From Rhizobium phaseoli (lineage in GTDB: Bacteria > Pseudomonadota > Alphaproteobacteria > Rhizobiales > Rhizobiaceae): DNA of 64,000 nt. A program made the translations under genes and the position numbers. Below, piece after piece: positions 46,082 through 55,331 of this stretch (the stretch's first letter is position 1; each line of letters opens with the position of its first letter). The notes under the pieces are model-generated. The model did no database searches and was not told the DNA's origin. It saw only the letters and a program-made list of their open reading frames with translations. The stretch spans positions 1 through 64,000 of the forward strand of contig NZ_WUFT01000014.1 of the NCBI RefSeq assembly GCF_010668805.1, given 5' to 3'.

Positions 46082-47032
46082 TTATCGCATGCCGGCCCGG
46101 CGACCGCCGGCGAGCATGATGACGCTGATGATGATGAGGCCGGTCATGATGAGGCGGATGCCGGCGCCGACCCCGTAGGTGTTGAGCATCGAGACGACCA
46201 GGAACATGAAGAGCGATGCGCCCCAGATGCCCGGCACGTTAGAATCGCCGCCGGCGACCGCCGTGCCGCCAATCACGACGACGGCGATCGACATCAGCAG
46301 ATATTCCGAGCCCATGTTGAGCGCCGCGCCGCCGGAGAAACAGGCAAGCAGGTAGCCTGCGACCGCGGCGAGCACAGCGCAGAACAGATAGGTGACGAAG
46401 CGTGTTCCATCGACCGGTATGCCGGCCATACGCGCCGCCGGCATGCTCTGGCCGATCGCCGAGATCCAGCGCCCGTAGATCGTCTTGTCGAGCAGGAACC
46501 AGGCAAGCAGCGAGACGAGGAACGCGACGATCGCCACATTCGGCACGCCGAGCGTGTTCGAGGTGGTGAACTCCGCAAGCATGCTCGGAGGCTTGATGCG
46601 TAATCCCCGGTTCGTCCAGATCGCGGCGGACTGGACGATGAAGCTCATCGACAGCGTCGCGATGATCGGCGGAATACGCAGCGCCTTGATCAGCGCATAA
46701 TTGCCGAGGCCGACGACAAGGCCGATGACGACGGCAATGAGAAGGCCGGGCAGGATCATGCCGTTTTCGACATTCATCAGCTTCAGCGCCACCGTGCCGG
46801 CAAGCGTCATGGTGGCGGGAACCGAGAGATCGATGTTGCCGGGACCGAGCGTGATGACGAACATCTGGCCAAGGCCGACGATGACCGAGAAGGCCGCGAA
46901 GGTGAGGGCTGCCTGCGACAGGCCGAGCGTGCTGGCCCCAAGCGTCACCATGATCGTCAGGAACCAGACGATGAAGGCGGCGAGCCACGACCAGATCCAG
47001 GGTTTGCCGAAGAGGCTGAGGAGCGGGGTCAT
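46082..47032 (-). CDS. Ribose-type ABC transporter permease (RbsC family), second
   Basis: Inner-membrane permease of 316 residues with about eight to ten helices, showing LGPGNIDLSVPATMTL, the RbsC-family pattern. ATG 47032 overlaps the first permease stop by four bases (ATGA). A much longer frame that remains open to 48247 is not the gene: upstream of 47032 it runs out of phase through the neighbouring permease. The two permeases probably form a heterodimer. Confidence 0.92.
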   Translation of the reverse strand: MTPLLSLFGKPWIWSWLAAFIVWFLTIMVTLGASTLGLSQAALTFAAFSVIVGLGQMFVITLGPGNIDLSVPATMTLAGTVALKLMNVENGMILPGLLIAVVIGLVVGLGNYALIKALRIPPIIATLSMSFIVQSAAIWTNRGLRIKPPSMLAEFTTSNTLGVPNVAIVAFLVSLLAWFLLDKTIYGRWISAIGQSMPAARMAGIPVDGTRFVTYLFCAVLAAVAGYLLACFSGGAALNMGSEYLLMSIAVVVIGGTAVAGGDSNVPGIWGASLFMFLVVSMLNTYGVGAGIRLIMTGLIIISVIMLAGGRRAGMR

Positions 47033-47976
47033 CGGCGTTTCTCCCGCTTCTCCAAGCGATTCAACATCAGGCGAAGCGCGAGCACGATGATCAGGATCGC
47101 GCCCTGTGCCCCGATCTGCCAGTCCGGCGAGATGCGCAGGAAGGACAGGAACGAGCCGGCGAGCGTCAGTGTCAGCGCGCCGATGACGGCGCCGACAGGG
47201 GAGACGCGGCCGCCGATGAACTCGCCGCCGCCAAGGATGACGCCGGCGATCGACAGCAGCGTGTAGCGCAGCGCGATATTGGCATCGGCCGAGGTCGTCA
47301 GGCCGACGAGGGCGATGCCGGCAAGCACGGCGAACAGTCCGGCAAGACCGTAGGCGCCGGCGCGCGCCGCGACAATCGACCAGCCGGCGCGCTCGACCGA
47401 GCGCTGGTTGCCGCCGATGCCGCGGATCAGCACGCCGAGCGAGGAGCGCATGACGAGAAGATGAGCGACAGCGGCGATGACGATGCTGGCAACGATCGCC
47501 ATCGGCACCAGTGGCGGCTTGACGGTCATCAGCCAGCGCACCCAGTCCGGCGCCTGACCGCCGGGTGCCGGCAGCAACAGCACCGCAAGGCCGCCCCAGA
47601 CGAAGCTCATGCCGAGGGTGACGACAATGGACGGCAGGTTGCGCAGATGGATGACGACACCGAGGGCCGCATAGATGGCAATCGCGCCAGCAAGGATCAG
47701 GATGCCGATCAGGGGAGCATCCCGCAGAAAGGTTGCGGTGACGCAGGCGACGAAGCTGACGAAGGTGCCCATCGACAGATCGAGATCGTTGACCGCCATC
47801 ACCAGCATCTGGGCGATCGTCGCCAGCGCGATCGGCACAGCCAGATTGAACAGCAGGTTGAGCCCGACATAGCTCATGGCGCGCGGCTGCAGCCAGAAGA
47901 CGGCGGCAAGCAGCAGCGTCAGCGACAGAGCAGGGATGGCAAGACGCATGGCGTCGAACGACAGCCGGAACGTCAT
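47029..47976 (-). CDS. Ribose-type ABC transporter permease (RbsC family), first
   Basis: Inner-membrane permease of 315 residues. The family motif is NDLDLSMGTFVSF (about 65-77), with later IRGIGGNQRSVERAGW and LGGGEFIGGRVSPVGAVIGAL. The ATG at 47976 overlaps the ATPase stop by four bases. It pairs with the second permease. Confidence 0.92.
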   Translation of the reverse strand: MTFRLSFDAMRLAIPALSLTLLLAAVFWLQPRAMSYVGLNLLFNLAVPIALATIAQMLVMAVNDLDLSMGTFVSFVACVTATFLRDAPLIGILILAGAIAIYAALGVVIHLRNLPSIVVTLGMSFVWGGLAVLLLPAPGGQAPDWVRWLMTVKPPLVPMAIVASIVIAAVAHLLVMRSSLGVLIRGIGGNQRSVERAGWSIVAARAGAYGLAGLFAVLAGIALVGLTTSADANIALRYTLLSIAGVILGGGEFIGGRVSPVGAVIGALTLTLAGSFLSFLRISPDWQIGAQGAILIIVLALRLMLNRLEKREKRR

Positions 47977-49427
47977 GCGGCGAGCCCTTGGAAGGAGGCG
48001 GCGATGATATTCTTCTCGTTGACCGCGTCGCCGGCAAGTTCGGCGGTGATGCGGCCTTCGCGGAAGACGTAGACGCGGTCGCAGAGGCTGACTTCGTCCA
48101 TTTCGGTCGAGTACCAGATGAAGGTGCGGCCGCGCGCCGCTTCGTCGCGGATGATGGCGTAGACCTCCTGCTTGGTCCCGACGTCGACGCCGCGCATCGG
48201 ATCGTCCATGAGAACGATCGGCGCGCGCGTTGAAAGCGCGCGGGCAAAGAGCACCTTCTGCTGGTTGCCGCCGGAAAGCGACAGGATGCGATTGGCGGCC
48301 ATATCGGGCGTGCGGATTTCGATCCGCCGCTTCCAGTCGGCGCCTTTCATCTCTTCCTCGTTTGCGACGATGAGGCCTCGCCGCGACAGGTCACCGAGCG
48401 AGGCTATGGAGAAGTTGCGCAGGATGCTCCAGAGCTCGAAGACCCCGTTCAGGCGGCGGTCGCCGGCGACGAAGGTGACGAGCGGATTGCGCGCAGGCAG
48501 CCAGTTGCCGGACTGGGCGGCATGCAGGGCAAGCAGCAGTTCGGTCTGCCCGTGGCCGGCCAGTCCCGCCAGTCCGATAATTTCTCCCTTGCGGGCGGCG
48601 AAGGGCAGGCCTTTCGTCTGATGGGACAGAATGAGCGGAGCGGTGGAGTGTTCGCGCCCCGGGCGCTGCCTGGTTTCCTCCTTGGCGACGGTGCCCATCG
48701 CTTCCACGAGGCCGTGATGGTCGAATCCATCAGCCGGACGCTCGGCGACGACGCGGCCGTCCTTCATCACGACGATGCGGTCGGAGGTTTCGAGGATCTC
48801 GTGCAGGATATGCGAAATGAAGATGACCGATCCGCCGGCGGCGATGAAGCGGCGGACATGATAGAGCATCTGGCGGGCGAGGCTTGCATCGAGCGACGAA
48901 GTGGGCTCGTCGAGGATCACCAGCCGCGGCGCGATGCCGGCATCGGAAAAGGCCATTGAAATCTCGACCATCTGCCGCTCGGCGATCGAAAGATCGCCGA
49001 CAGCCCGGCTGCTGTCGATACCATGGCCGGGAAAGACGGCATCGAGGCTCTTCTCGATGATTTCAGCGGCGCGCCTGCGCCAGCCGAGGCCACCGAGATG
49101 ACGGTGCATGATGCGGGCGTTCTCGACGATGGAAAGGTTGGGGCAGAGCGAAAGTTCCTGGAAGACGCAGCGCACGCCGCGGGCTCGCGCAGCGTTTATG
49201 CCATAGCGCTCCAGCCGCTCGCCGTCGCTTGCCACACTTCCTTCGTGCGGCGTGAGCCCGCCGTTGATCACGCTGACGATCGTCGATTTGCCAGCGCCAT
49301 TATGGCCGACGAGCCCGACGCATTCGCCCGGCATGACGCGGAGCGTGACGCCGTCGAGCGCCTTGACCGCGCCAAAGCTTACCTTGGCGCCATCGACGGC
49401 GATCACCGCCTTCAAAACCTCATCCAT
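47973..49427 (-). CDS. Ribose-type ABC transporter ATPase with two ABC domains (RbsA type)
   Basis: ATPase of 484 residues with two fused ABC modules. The first has Walker A GHNGAGKST and Walker B LVILDEPTSSLD; the second has a degenerate Walker A region (GLAGHGQTEL), signature LSGGNQQKVLFAR and Walker B IVLMDDPMRGVD, typical of RbsA. ATG 49427 (MDEVLKAVIAV) is chosen; an in-frame upstream start at 49487 would run through the hairpin. It follows the binding-protein gene by 72 bp. Confidence 0.92.
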   Translation of the reverse strand: MDEVLKAVIAVDGAKVSFGAVKALDGVTLRVMPGECVGLVGHNGAGKSTIVSVINGGLTPHEGSVASDGERLERYGINAARARGVRCVFQELSLCPNLSIVENARIMHRHLGGLGWRRRAAEIIEKSLDAVFPGHGIDSSRAVGDLSIAERQMVEISMAFSDAGIAPRLVILDEPTSSLDASLARQMLYHVRRFIAAGGSVIFISHILHEILETSDRIVVMKDGRVVAERPADGFDHHGLVEAMGTVAKEETRQRPGREHSTAPLILSHQTKGLPFAARKGEIIGLAGLAGHGQTELLLALHAAQSGNWLPARNPLVTFVAGDRRLNGVFELWSILRNFSIASLGDLSRRGLIVANEEEMKGADWKRRIEIRTPDMAANRILSLSGGNQQKVLFARALSTRAPIVLMDDPMRGVDVGTKQEVYAIIRDEAARGRTFIWYSTEMDEVSLCDRVYVFREGRITAELAGDAVNEKNIIAASFQGLAA

Positions 49428-49453
49428 GCTGCCCGCCACATCTGCTTCACAAA

Positions 49454-49489
49454 GAATGCCGCGCGGCCGTTTGCGGCCGCGCGGCATTC
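49454..49489. terminator. 16-bp hairpin between binding-protein gene and RbsA-type gene
   Basis: Perfect inverted repeat GAATGCCGCGCGGCCG / CGGCCGCGCGGCATTC with a 4-nt TTTG loop, starting 10 bp after the binding-protein stop on the minus strand. There is no T-run. It is expected to stabilise the upstream binding-protein mRNA and to reduce read-through. Confidence 0.75.
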
Positions 49490-49499
49490 GCCGGGAGAT

Positions 49500-50516
49500 T
49501 TACTTCGCCGACTCGATGACCTTGATTGCATCGGCCTGCGTGTATTCCACGTTGGCGACGCCGCCGGCTTGGGTATTGGCGAGATTCGTTTCGAGATTGT
49601 CCTGGTCGATGCGCAGGAAGGGCACGACGAGGTCCTTCTTGACCTGCTTGCCGTCGAGGATCTGCTGAGCGACCCAGAAGGCGAGCGTGGACACACCTGG
49701 CGCGATGGACACGGACATGGTCTCGTAGCCCTTGCCGTCCTTCTGCTCCTTCCACCATTTCAATTCGTCTTCGCGGTTGCCCATGATGATGGTCGGCATC
49801 TTCCGGTCGGTCGCGGCAATCGCCTGTGCGGCGCCATAACCGTCGCCACCCTGCGTCACCACGCCGGCGATATCAGGCAGGCTCGGCAGGATGCCGGCAA
49901 CCGCCTTCTGCGCCACGTCCTGCGCCCAGTCTCCATGAACGGAGCCGACGACCTTGAACTGCGGGAACTGCTTGACGCCGTCGTGGATGCCTGCCGAGAT
50001 CTCGTCATCGACGAAGACACCGGCCAGACCGCGGATCTCGAGCAGGTTGCCGCCCTCAGGAAGTTTCTTCGACAGGTACTCTACTTCGCTGCGGCCCATT
50101 TCCTTGAAGTTGACGGCGATGCGCCAGGCACAGGGTTCGGTGACGATGCCGTCGAAGGACACCACGGTGATGCCGGCGTCGCAGGCTTCCTTGACCGCGC
50201 CGTTCAGCGCCGTCGGCGAGGCGGCGTTCAGCACGATGGCGTCATAACCCTGCAGGATCATGTTCTGGATCTGCGCCGCCTGCTCTGTCGCCTGGTTCTC
50301 GGCGGTGGTGAAGGGATCGGCAGCGGCAACGACGCCGGCCTTCACGGCCTCGCCCGTCACTTTGCCCCAACTCGTCAGCATGGCCTGGCGCCAAGAGTTG
50401 CCGGCATAATTGTTGGAAAGGGCGATTTTCTTGGCCGCTGTGTCGGCAAAGGCGGAAACGGGCATAGCGGCGCAAGCAATTGCGGCCGATGCCAGAAGCA
50501 TCTTGCGGATTGTCAT
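49500..50516 (-). CDS. Sugar ABC transporter periplasmic binding protein (RbsB type)
   Basis: Periplasmic sugar-binding protein of 338 residues (type I fold, PBP1). A Sec signal (KMLLASAAIACAAMPVSAFA, cut near AFA-DTA) is followed by NNYAGNSWRQAML and later QGGDGYGAAQAI. The ATG at 50516 follows GGGAGGAAG. It is the first gene of the operon binding protein, ATPase, permease, permease, SMP-30 lactonase. The spaced repeats at 50679-50713 lie about 165-200 bp upstream. The ligand is unknown. Confidence 0.93.
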   Translation of the reverse strand: MTIRKMLLASAAIACAAMPVSAFADTAAKKIALSNNYAGNSWRQAMLTSWGKVTGEAVKAGVVAAADPFTTAENQATEQAAQIQNMILQGYDAIVLNAASPTALNGAVKEACDAGITVVSFDGIVTEPCAWRIAVNFKEMGRSEVEYLSKKLPEGGNLLEIRGLAGVFVDDEISAGIHDGVKQFPQFKVVGSVHGDWAQDVAQKAVAGILPSLPDIAGVVTQGGDGYGAAQAIAATDRKMPTIIMGNREDELKWWKEQKDGKGYETMSVSIAPGVSTLAFWVAQQILDGKQVKKDLVVPFLRIDQDNLETNLANTQAGGVANVEYTQADAIKVIESAK

Positions 50517-50678
50517 GTCTTCCTCCCTGATGATCGCGCTGGTCAGCGGATCGCTTCACTCCTGCCGACCCAATCGGGCTCGAGTGAAAATTGTTCTTGC
50601 ACTGAGCTTCCTCCTCTCAGTAAGGGCAGGATGCGGGAGATCGATCGGCCTGTACAGGGGCAAGGCAGCAAGTCGTTT

Positions 50679-50713
50679 GCGGGTTTTGCGCAATTAGCTG
50701 CGGGTTTACGCAA
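50679..50713. promoter_or_regulatory. Direct repeats GCGGGTTT-N(1-2)-CGCAA, two helical turns apart
   Basis: GCGGGTTTTGCGCAA (50679-50693) and GCGGGTTTACGCAA (50700-50713) start 21 bp apart, in the divergent gap between the RbsB-type gene and the histidine kinase gene. Spacing by two helical turns fits binding of a response-regulator dimer or of two dimers on one DNA face. Confidence 0.65.
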
Positions 50714-50793
50714 GACGGCGGCGCTTCCGCGGGCGCTTACTGCAAAGGGATCGCGGCGGGTTGAGGAGCCTGCCGTCTCGGGGAGGAACCATC

Positions 50794-52032
50794 ATGCTGC
50801 ATCTCGCACCCGCAGCCATGTTCGACCACTATCTCGGTATTTCCCGGCTGCTCGCGGGCCAGCTCGACTTCCGCTCGGCTATCCGTTCGGTTGCGGCCGA
50901 GGTCGCTCATATCATCCCGCACGACCATCTCGATGTCTGCGTGCTCCTTGAGGGCGGCAATTACCACACGGCCTATGAAACGGGCATCGAAACCGCCTGG
51001 GGCGATCTTGCCGGCGCGCCCGTGATCAACAGCCCGATCCGGTCGCTGCTCTGGGGCGAGGTGGACTTTCTGCTGGCGGACGACGCCATGACGGACCCGC
51101 GTTTCCACTTCGAGGGCGCCTTCAAGCGGCCGATCGTCGAGGAGTCGCTGCGGAGCCGCCTGCACGTGCCGATGAAGGTTCAGGGCACGATCATCGCCGC
51201 GCTCTCCTGTTCGTCGCGAACGGCTGGTGTCTATACGATGGAGGATATCGAACGCGCCCGCATCATCGCCGACCTGCTGACACCCTATTTCTTCGCACTG
51301 CAGGCTGCCGAACAGGCGCAACGCTCGGCCATCGTCGAGGCGGAGGCCCGCGCCCGCGAAGAGGGGCTGCGGCAGGGCGCGCTGAAGCTGACCGAGGCAC
51401 TGGAGCAGGAACGCCAGCGGATCGGCATGGACCTGCACGACCAGACGCTTGCCGACCTGACGCGGCTTGCCCGCCGGATCGACCGGCTGTCGCGCAACGG
51501 CGAGGTGACGCCCGAGGCGCTGGAGCCGGTCTCGCGTTCGCTGCAGCATTGCATGCAGGATCTGCGGCAGATCATCGAACAGGCCAAACCCTCGGTGCTC
51601 CAGCTCTTCGGTCTCGCACAGGCGATCGAGCATCATCTCGACCGATCGACCCGCGACACGGGATCGGCCATCGAGTGGGGCCTCGTCGACGAGACGCACG
51701 GCGCACTGGAACGACTGGAACCCACCGTCAGCGTCGCGCTGTTCCGGATCGCCCAGGAGGCGATCAACAATGCGGTGCGCCATGCCGCCCCACTGGCCGT
51801 CACCGTGCGGCTCGAGGCCGACGAGGAGCGGCTGTCGATCGAAATCTCCGACGACGGGACCGGGCTCGCCAAGGCGCGGGGACGGATCGGCGGCGGCATC
51901 GACAATATGAAGACCCGTGCGCGGCTGATTTCGGCGCGCTTCACGACCGGGCCCGGCAACAACAATCGCGGGACTGTGGTGCGCGTCGCGCTGCCGCTTA
52001 CGCCGCACGACCCGGCGAGCGGGCTAAACTGA
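50794..52032 (+). CDS. GAF-domain sensor histidine kinase (HisKA_3/NarL-type)
   Basis: Soluble histidine kinase of 412 residues, with no membrane segment. GAF sensor domain about 20-175, a coiled-coil linker, dimerisation domain with H215 in ERQRIGMDLHDQTLADLTR, and an ATPase domain with NNAVRH (N box) and DDGTGLA. ATG 50794 follows GGGAGGAACC. The partner response regulator follows after 11 bp. The ligand is probably intracellular. The divergent sugar ABC operon is a likely target. Confidence 0.9.
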   Translation: MLHLAPAAMFDHYLGISRLLAGQLDFRSAIRSVAAEVAHIIPHDHLDVCVLLEGGNYHTAYETGIETAWGDLAGAPVINSPIRSLLWGEVDFLLADDAMTDPRFHFEGAFKRPIVEESLRSRLHVPMKVQGTIIAALSCSSRTAGVYTMEDIERARIIADLLTPYFFALQAAEQAQRSAIVEAEARAREEGLRQGALKLTEALEQERQRIGMDLHDQTLADLTRLARRIDRLSRNGEVTPEALEPVSRSLQHCMQDLRQIIEQAKPSVLQLFGLAQAIEHHLDRSTRDTGSAIEWGLVDETHGALERLEPTVSVALFRIAQEAINNAVRHAAPLAVTVRLEADEERLSIEISDDGTGLAKARGRIGGGIDNMKTRARLISARFTTGPGNNNRGTVVRVALPLTPHDPASGLN

Positions 52033-52043
52033 GGATTGACACG

Positions 52044-52766
52044 ATGAAGGTTCTGATCGTCGAAGACGACCCGCTGCACCGCTCCTATCTGCATGAGGCT
52101 GTCAACGCCGCCCTGCCGGAATGCGATACGGTGATCGAGGCTGAGAACGGCACCGTCGGCGAGAAGCTCGCCCGCGACCATAAGTCGGCGCATATCGTCA
52201 TGGACCTGCAGATGGTCAGCCGCAACGGCATCGAGGCGGCGCGCACCATCTGGAAGGAGCGGCCGGAGACCCGCATCCTGTTCTGGTCGAATTATTCGGA
52301 CGAGGCCTATGTGCGCGGCGTTTCGCGCATCGTGCCGGATGGCGCCGCCTATGGCTATGTGCTGAAATCCGCCTCTGACGAGCGGCTGAAGCTGGCACTG
52401 CGCTCGATCTTCATCGAGAGCCAATGCGTCATCGACCGCGAGGTGCGCGGCCTGCAGCAGAAGAGCCTCGGCCAGACCAACGGTTTTACCGATTCCGAAT
52501 ACGAGATCCTCGTCGATATCGCGCTCGGTCTGACCGACCGGGCCATCGCCAAACGGCGCGGCCTGTCGCTGCGCAGCGTGCAGAACCGCCTGCAGCAGCT
52601 CTACGACAAGCTCGACGTCTACCAGAGCGCCGGCGACGACCACGAGGACGGCCGCTTCAATCTCCGCGCCCGCGCCATCACGGTGGCTTTCCTGCGCAAG
52701 CTGCTGAACTACAGCGCTCTGGAGCGCGCCGAGGCAGAGCTGCAGGAGTGGCTGGACGGAAAGTAG
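52044..52766 (+). CDS. LuxR/NarL-type response regulator
   Basis: Response regulator of 240 residues. Receiver domain 1 to about 120 with phosphorylated D54 (HIVMDLQMVSRNG) and DD at positions 8-9; C-terminal DNA-binding domain about 165-225 (LTDRAIAKRRGLSLRSVQNRLQQLYDKL). The long frame starting at 51549 is only out-of-phase overlap with the kinase. It probably binds the spaced repeats at 50679-50713 to control the sugar operon or its own transcript. Confidence 0.9.
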   Translation: MKVLIVEDDPLHRSYLHEAVNAALPECDTVIEAENGTVGEKLARDHKSAHIVMDLQMVSRNGIEAARTIWKERPETRILFWSNYSDEAYVRGVSRIVPDGAAYGYVLKSASDERLKLALRSIFIESQCVIDREVRGLQQKSLGQTNGFTDSEYEILVDIALGLTDRAIAKRRGLSLRSVQNRLQQLYDKLDVYQSAGDDHEDGRFNLRARAITVAFLRKLLNYSALERAEAELQEWLDGK

Positions 52767-52806
52767 CCCGGAGCTGCTGGAGAGCCCATAATTCTGCCCT
52801 GGCGGA

Positions 52807-55131
52807 TCAGGCGATGGCTTTCAACGGCGCGCGGCTGCTCGGCGCTGCCTCGGGCTTGCCGAACAGGAAGCCCTGCATCTGCGCCGGATGGCTTGCATGC
52901 AGGATCGCAAGCTGTTCCTGCGTCTCGACCCCTTCGGCAATGACCGGCAGGTTGAGCGTCGACGCCATCTCGATGACATTCTCAAACAGCGCCCTGATGG
53001 TGGGATCGACGCCGATGCCGGCAAGGAAGCGTCTATCGATTTTCAGCTTGTCGAACGGAAAATCGCGGAGGTTGCTGAGCGAGGAATAACCGGTCCCGAA
53101 GTCGTCCAGGACGATCCGGATCCCCATCGACCGCAGCTGACTGAGCGTGGAAAGGACGGCAGCCCGATCGTGAAACAGCGCCGACTCGGTGATCTCCAGC
53201 TCCAGGCGGTCAGGCTGCAGCCCGGTTTTCGCAAGGATTTGCGAGAACTGCTCCACCAGGTTCGGCATCAGGAACTGAACCGGCGAGATGTTGACCGCGA
53301 TCGTCAGCGGGGTTTCCCACGAGGCTGCTTCGCTGCACGCTTCTTCCAGAACCCAGATCCCGATGGGGATGATGCAGCCGGTTTCGTCGGCGGCAGCGAT
53401 GAAGTCTGCCGGTGCAAGGATGCCTCTGCTTGCATGGCGCCATCGCAACAGCGCCTCGTAACCGCACGGCTCCTGCGAGGATGTGTCGACGATCCTCTGG
53501 TAGACGAGGAACAGCTCTCCTTTGCCGAGTGCGTGCCGCAGATCATGCTCGAGCTGCCGCTTGGCATGCAACTCGATGTCCATCGCCGGCTCGAATGTGC
53601 AGGCTCTGCCGCGGCCGCCGCTCTTGGCCCGGTAAAGGGCCATGTCGGCGTTGTTTCTGAGTCGTCGATCGGTAATCCCGTGCTCCGGGTACAAGGCAAT
53701 GCCGATGCTGGCGCCGAATCCCGAAGAGGTTGCGAGATCTGCGAACTCGTCGGCGAAAGCCTTCAGCAGAGCGGCCGACAACGCTTCCGTCTGTTGGCGG
53801 GACGCGTTTTCCAGGATGATGCAGAATTCGTCTCCACCCATGCGAGCGATCGTAACATGGGGCGGCAAAGTGCGGACCAGGATCCGCGCGACCCGCTGAA
53901 GCACCGCATCCCCCTCGGCGTGGCCGAATGTGTCATTGACGAGTTTGAAACGGTCGAGATCGAGGGCAAGCAGCGCCAGCCCGCTGGGTGTTTCGGCAGC
54001 GCCGGCAATCGCCATCTCGAAACGCCGGTCGAACTCGCGACGGTTCGCCAGGCCGGTCAATGGGTCATGGCGCGCCATATGCTCGATCCTGCGGCTCGCC
54101 TCATGGCGCTCGGTCAGATCGCGCACGGCGATCACCTGGCACTCCCGCCCACGATACTCGATCGTCCGAGCAAGGACCTCGACCGGAATCGTGTCCTGGC
54201 CCTCGCAGAACACGGCGCCTTGGCAGGTCTCGATGCCAAGGCGTCTTTCGATCGCAAGCACCGCCTCGACCGGTTGCCCTTTCAGAAGTGCGGCTGCCTT
54301 ACCGGCCATCGCCGCGAATTTCTCGTTGAGATCGATGACGACATTCTCCTGGGCAATGACCAGCCCCTCGAACGAGGCATTCGCCAGCCCGCGCAGATCG
54401 GTCAAATGACGGTCAAGGAACAGGGCTGCGGCGGCTCCGAGCAGGATCAACGTCGAGATGATCGAGACAGCAATGGCGATGGCGATCCGGTCGACGGAGG
54501 AGAGATCGGCATGGACGGGCTCGGCGGAAGGGGTGATCTGGACACCGCTCATCGACACGGTATGCAGGCTGCAGATCGCCAGGACGATGCACGCCGCGCT
54601 GGCAAAAATATAGAAACGCCTGCTTGCGCTATGCCGCACGACCGCAACCGCAACAATGCCGAAGCCGATTGCCAACGCACAGGCGACGATCGATTTATCT
54701 GCGGCGAGCGAGACCATGCTGAAAGGCGTGATGGCAAGCAGCCCGACGAAATGCATTGCCGCAATGGCAACGCCGAACAGGACCCCGCCGGACGCCTGGA
54801 CAAGCTGGCCGCCATTCATAAAAGCGATTTCAACCGCTACCGCAAACAGAACGATGGCGGCGATAATCGACAGAACAATCAGAGGACCGTCGTAGCCGAT
54901 GGGCACCGGACCGGCATAAGCCAGCATCGCGATAAAATGGGTTGCCCAGGTGCTGGCGCCGAGAACGACGGCAGCGGCGATGAGCCAGTAGTGGTGATGG
55001 TGGCGCACACATTCCTGCGCACGCGTCAGCATGAAGACGGCCGTCAGGCTGCCGAAGCAGCAGATCGACAGAGCAACGAAAAGCAACGTCCAGTCATGCT
55101 GGTCGGCGATACATGAAAGCACAGTGAACAT
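52807..55131 (-). CDS. MHYT - GGDEF - EAL membrane protein, cyclic-di-GMP turnover
   Basis: Inner-membrane signalling protein of 774 residues. Residues 1 to about 240 form an MHYT sensor with seven hydrophobic helices and repeats such as ATHFIAM, AMHFVGLL and SLHTVSM, proposed to bind a metal. A PAS-like segment follows (about 245-345). GGDEF (about 350-510) keeps the intact motif RMGGDEF, and EAL (about 520-760) keeps YEALLRW and DDFGTGYSSL. Both catalytic domains look competent, so it may make or break cyclic-di-GMP depending on signal. It is monocistronic. Confidence 0.93.
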   Translation of the reverse strand: MFTVLSCIADQHDWTLLFVALSICCFGSLTAVFMLTRAQECVRHHHHYWLIAAAVVLGASTWATHFIAMLAYAGPVPIGYDGPLIVLSIIAAIVLFAVAVEIAFMNGGQLVQASGGVLFGVAIAAMHFVGLLAITPFSMVSLAADKSIVACALAIGFGIVAVAVVRHSASRRFYIFASAACIVLAICSLHTVSMSGVQITPSAEPVHADLSSVDRIAIAIAVSIISTLILLGAAAALFLDRHLTDLRGLANASFEGLVIAQENVVIDLNEKFAAMAGKAAALLKGQPVEAVLAIERRLGIETCQGAVFCEGQDTIPVEVLARTIEYRGRECQVIAVRDLTERHEASRRIEHMARHDPLTGLANRREFDRRFEMAIAGAAETPSGLALLALDLDRFKLVNDTFGHAEGDAVLQRVARILVRTLPPHVTIARMGGDEFCIILENASRQQTEALSAALLKAFADEFADLATSSGFGASIGIALYPEHGITDRRLRNNADMALYRAKSGGRGRACTFEPAMDIELHAKRQLEHDLRHALGKGELFLVYQRIVDTSSQEPCGYEALLRWRHASRGILAPADFIAAADETGCIIPIGIWVLEEACSEAASWETPLTIAVNISPVQFLMPNLVEQFSQILAKTGLQPDRLELEITESALFHDRAAVLSTLSQLRSMGIRIVLDDFGTGYSSLSNLRDFPFDKLKIDRRFLAGIGVDPTIRALFENVIEMASTLNLPVIAEGVETQEQLAILHASHPAQMQGFLFGKPEAAPSSRAPLKAIA

Positions 55132-55331
55132 GGCATCTCCCGAAGGTGCGGGGAGGGTGCCAAAGCGGCCCTAACGAAATCATATAGCCTTCATTAAAAT
55201 GCAACTAATCCATGCAGAAACCACAAGGAAAAGACAAGAAGCAAGTGCCGCTCCGAAAACCGCGAATGAAGTGGCCGCAACCGCGGCTCCGCGGCTTCGG
55301 CCGAAGAAAACCGACCTCTGGCAAGGTGATA

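Noticed and set aside
46082..48247. A 721-codon open frame on the minus strand
   Set aside because: Only the part below 47032 matches a permease; the rest is out of phase with two well-supported transporter genes and has no family features.
55190..55331. A hydrophobic minus-strand frame (AAVAATSFAVFGAALASCLF) between the GGDEF/EAL and DUF1206 genes
   Set aside because: It has no acceptable start codon or ribosome binding site, so it is not reported as a gene.
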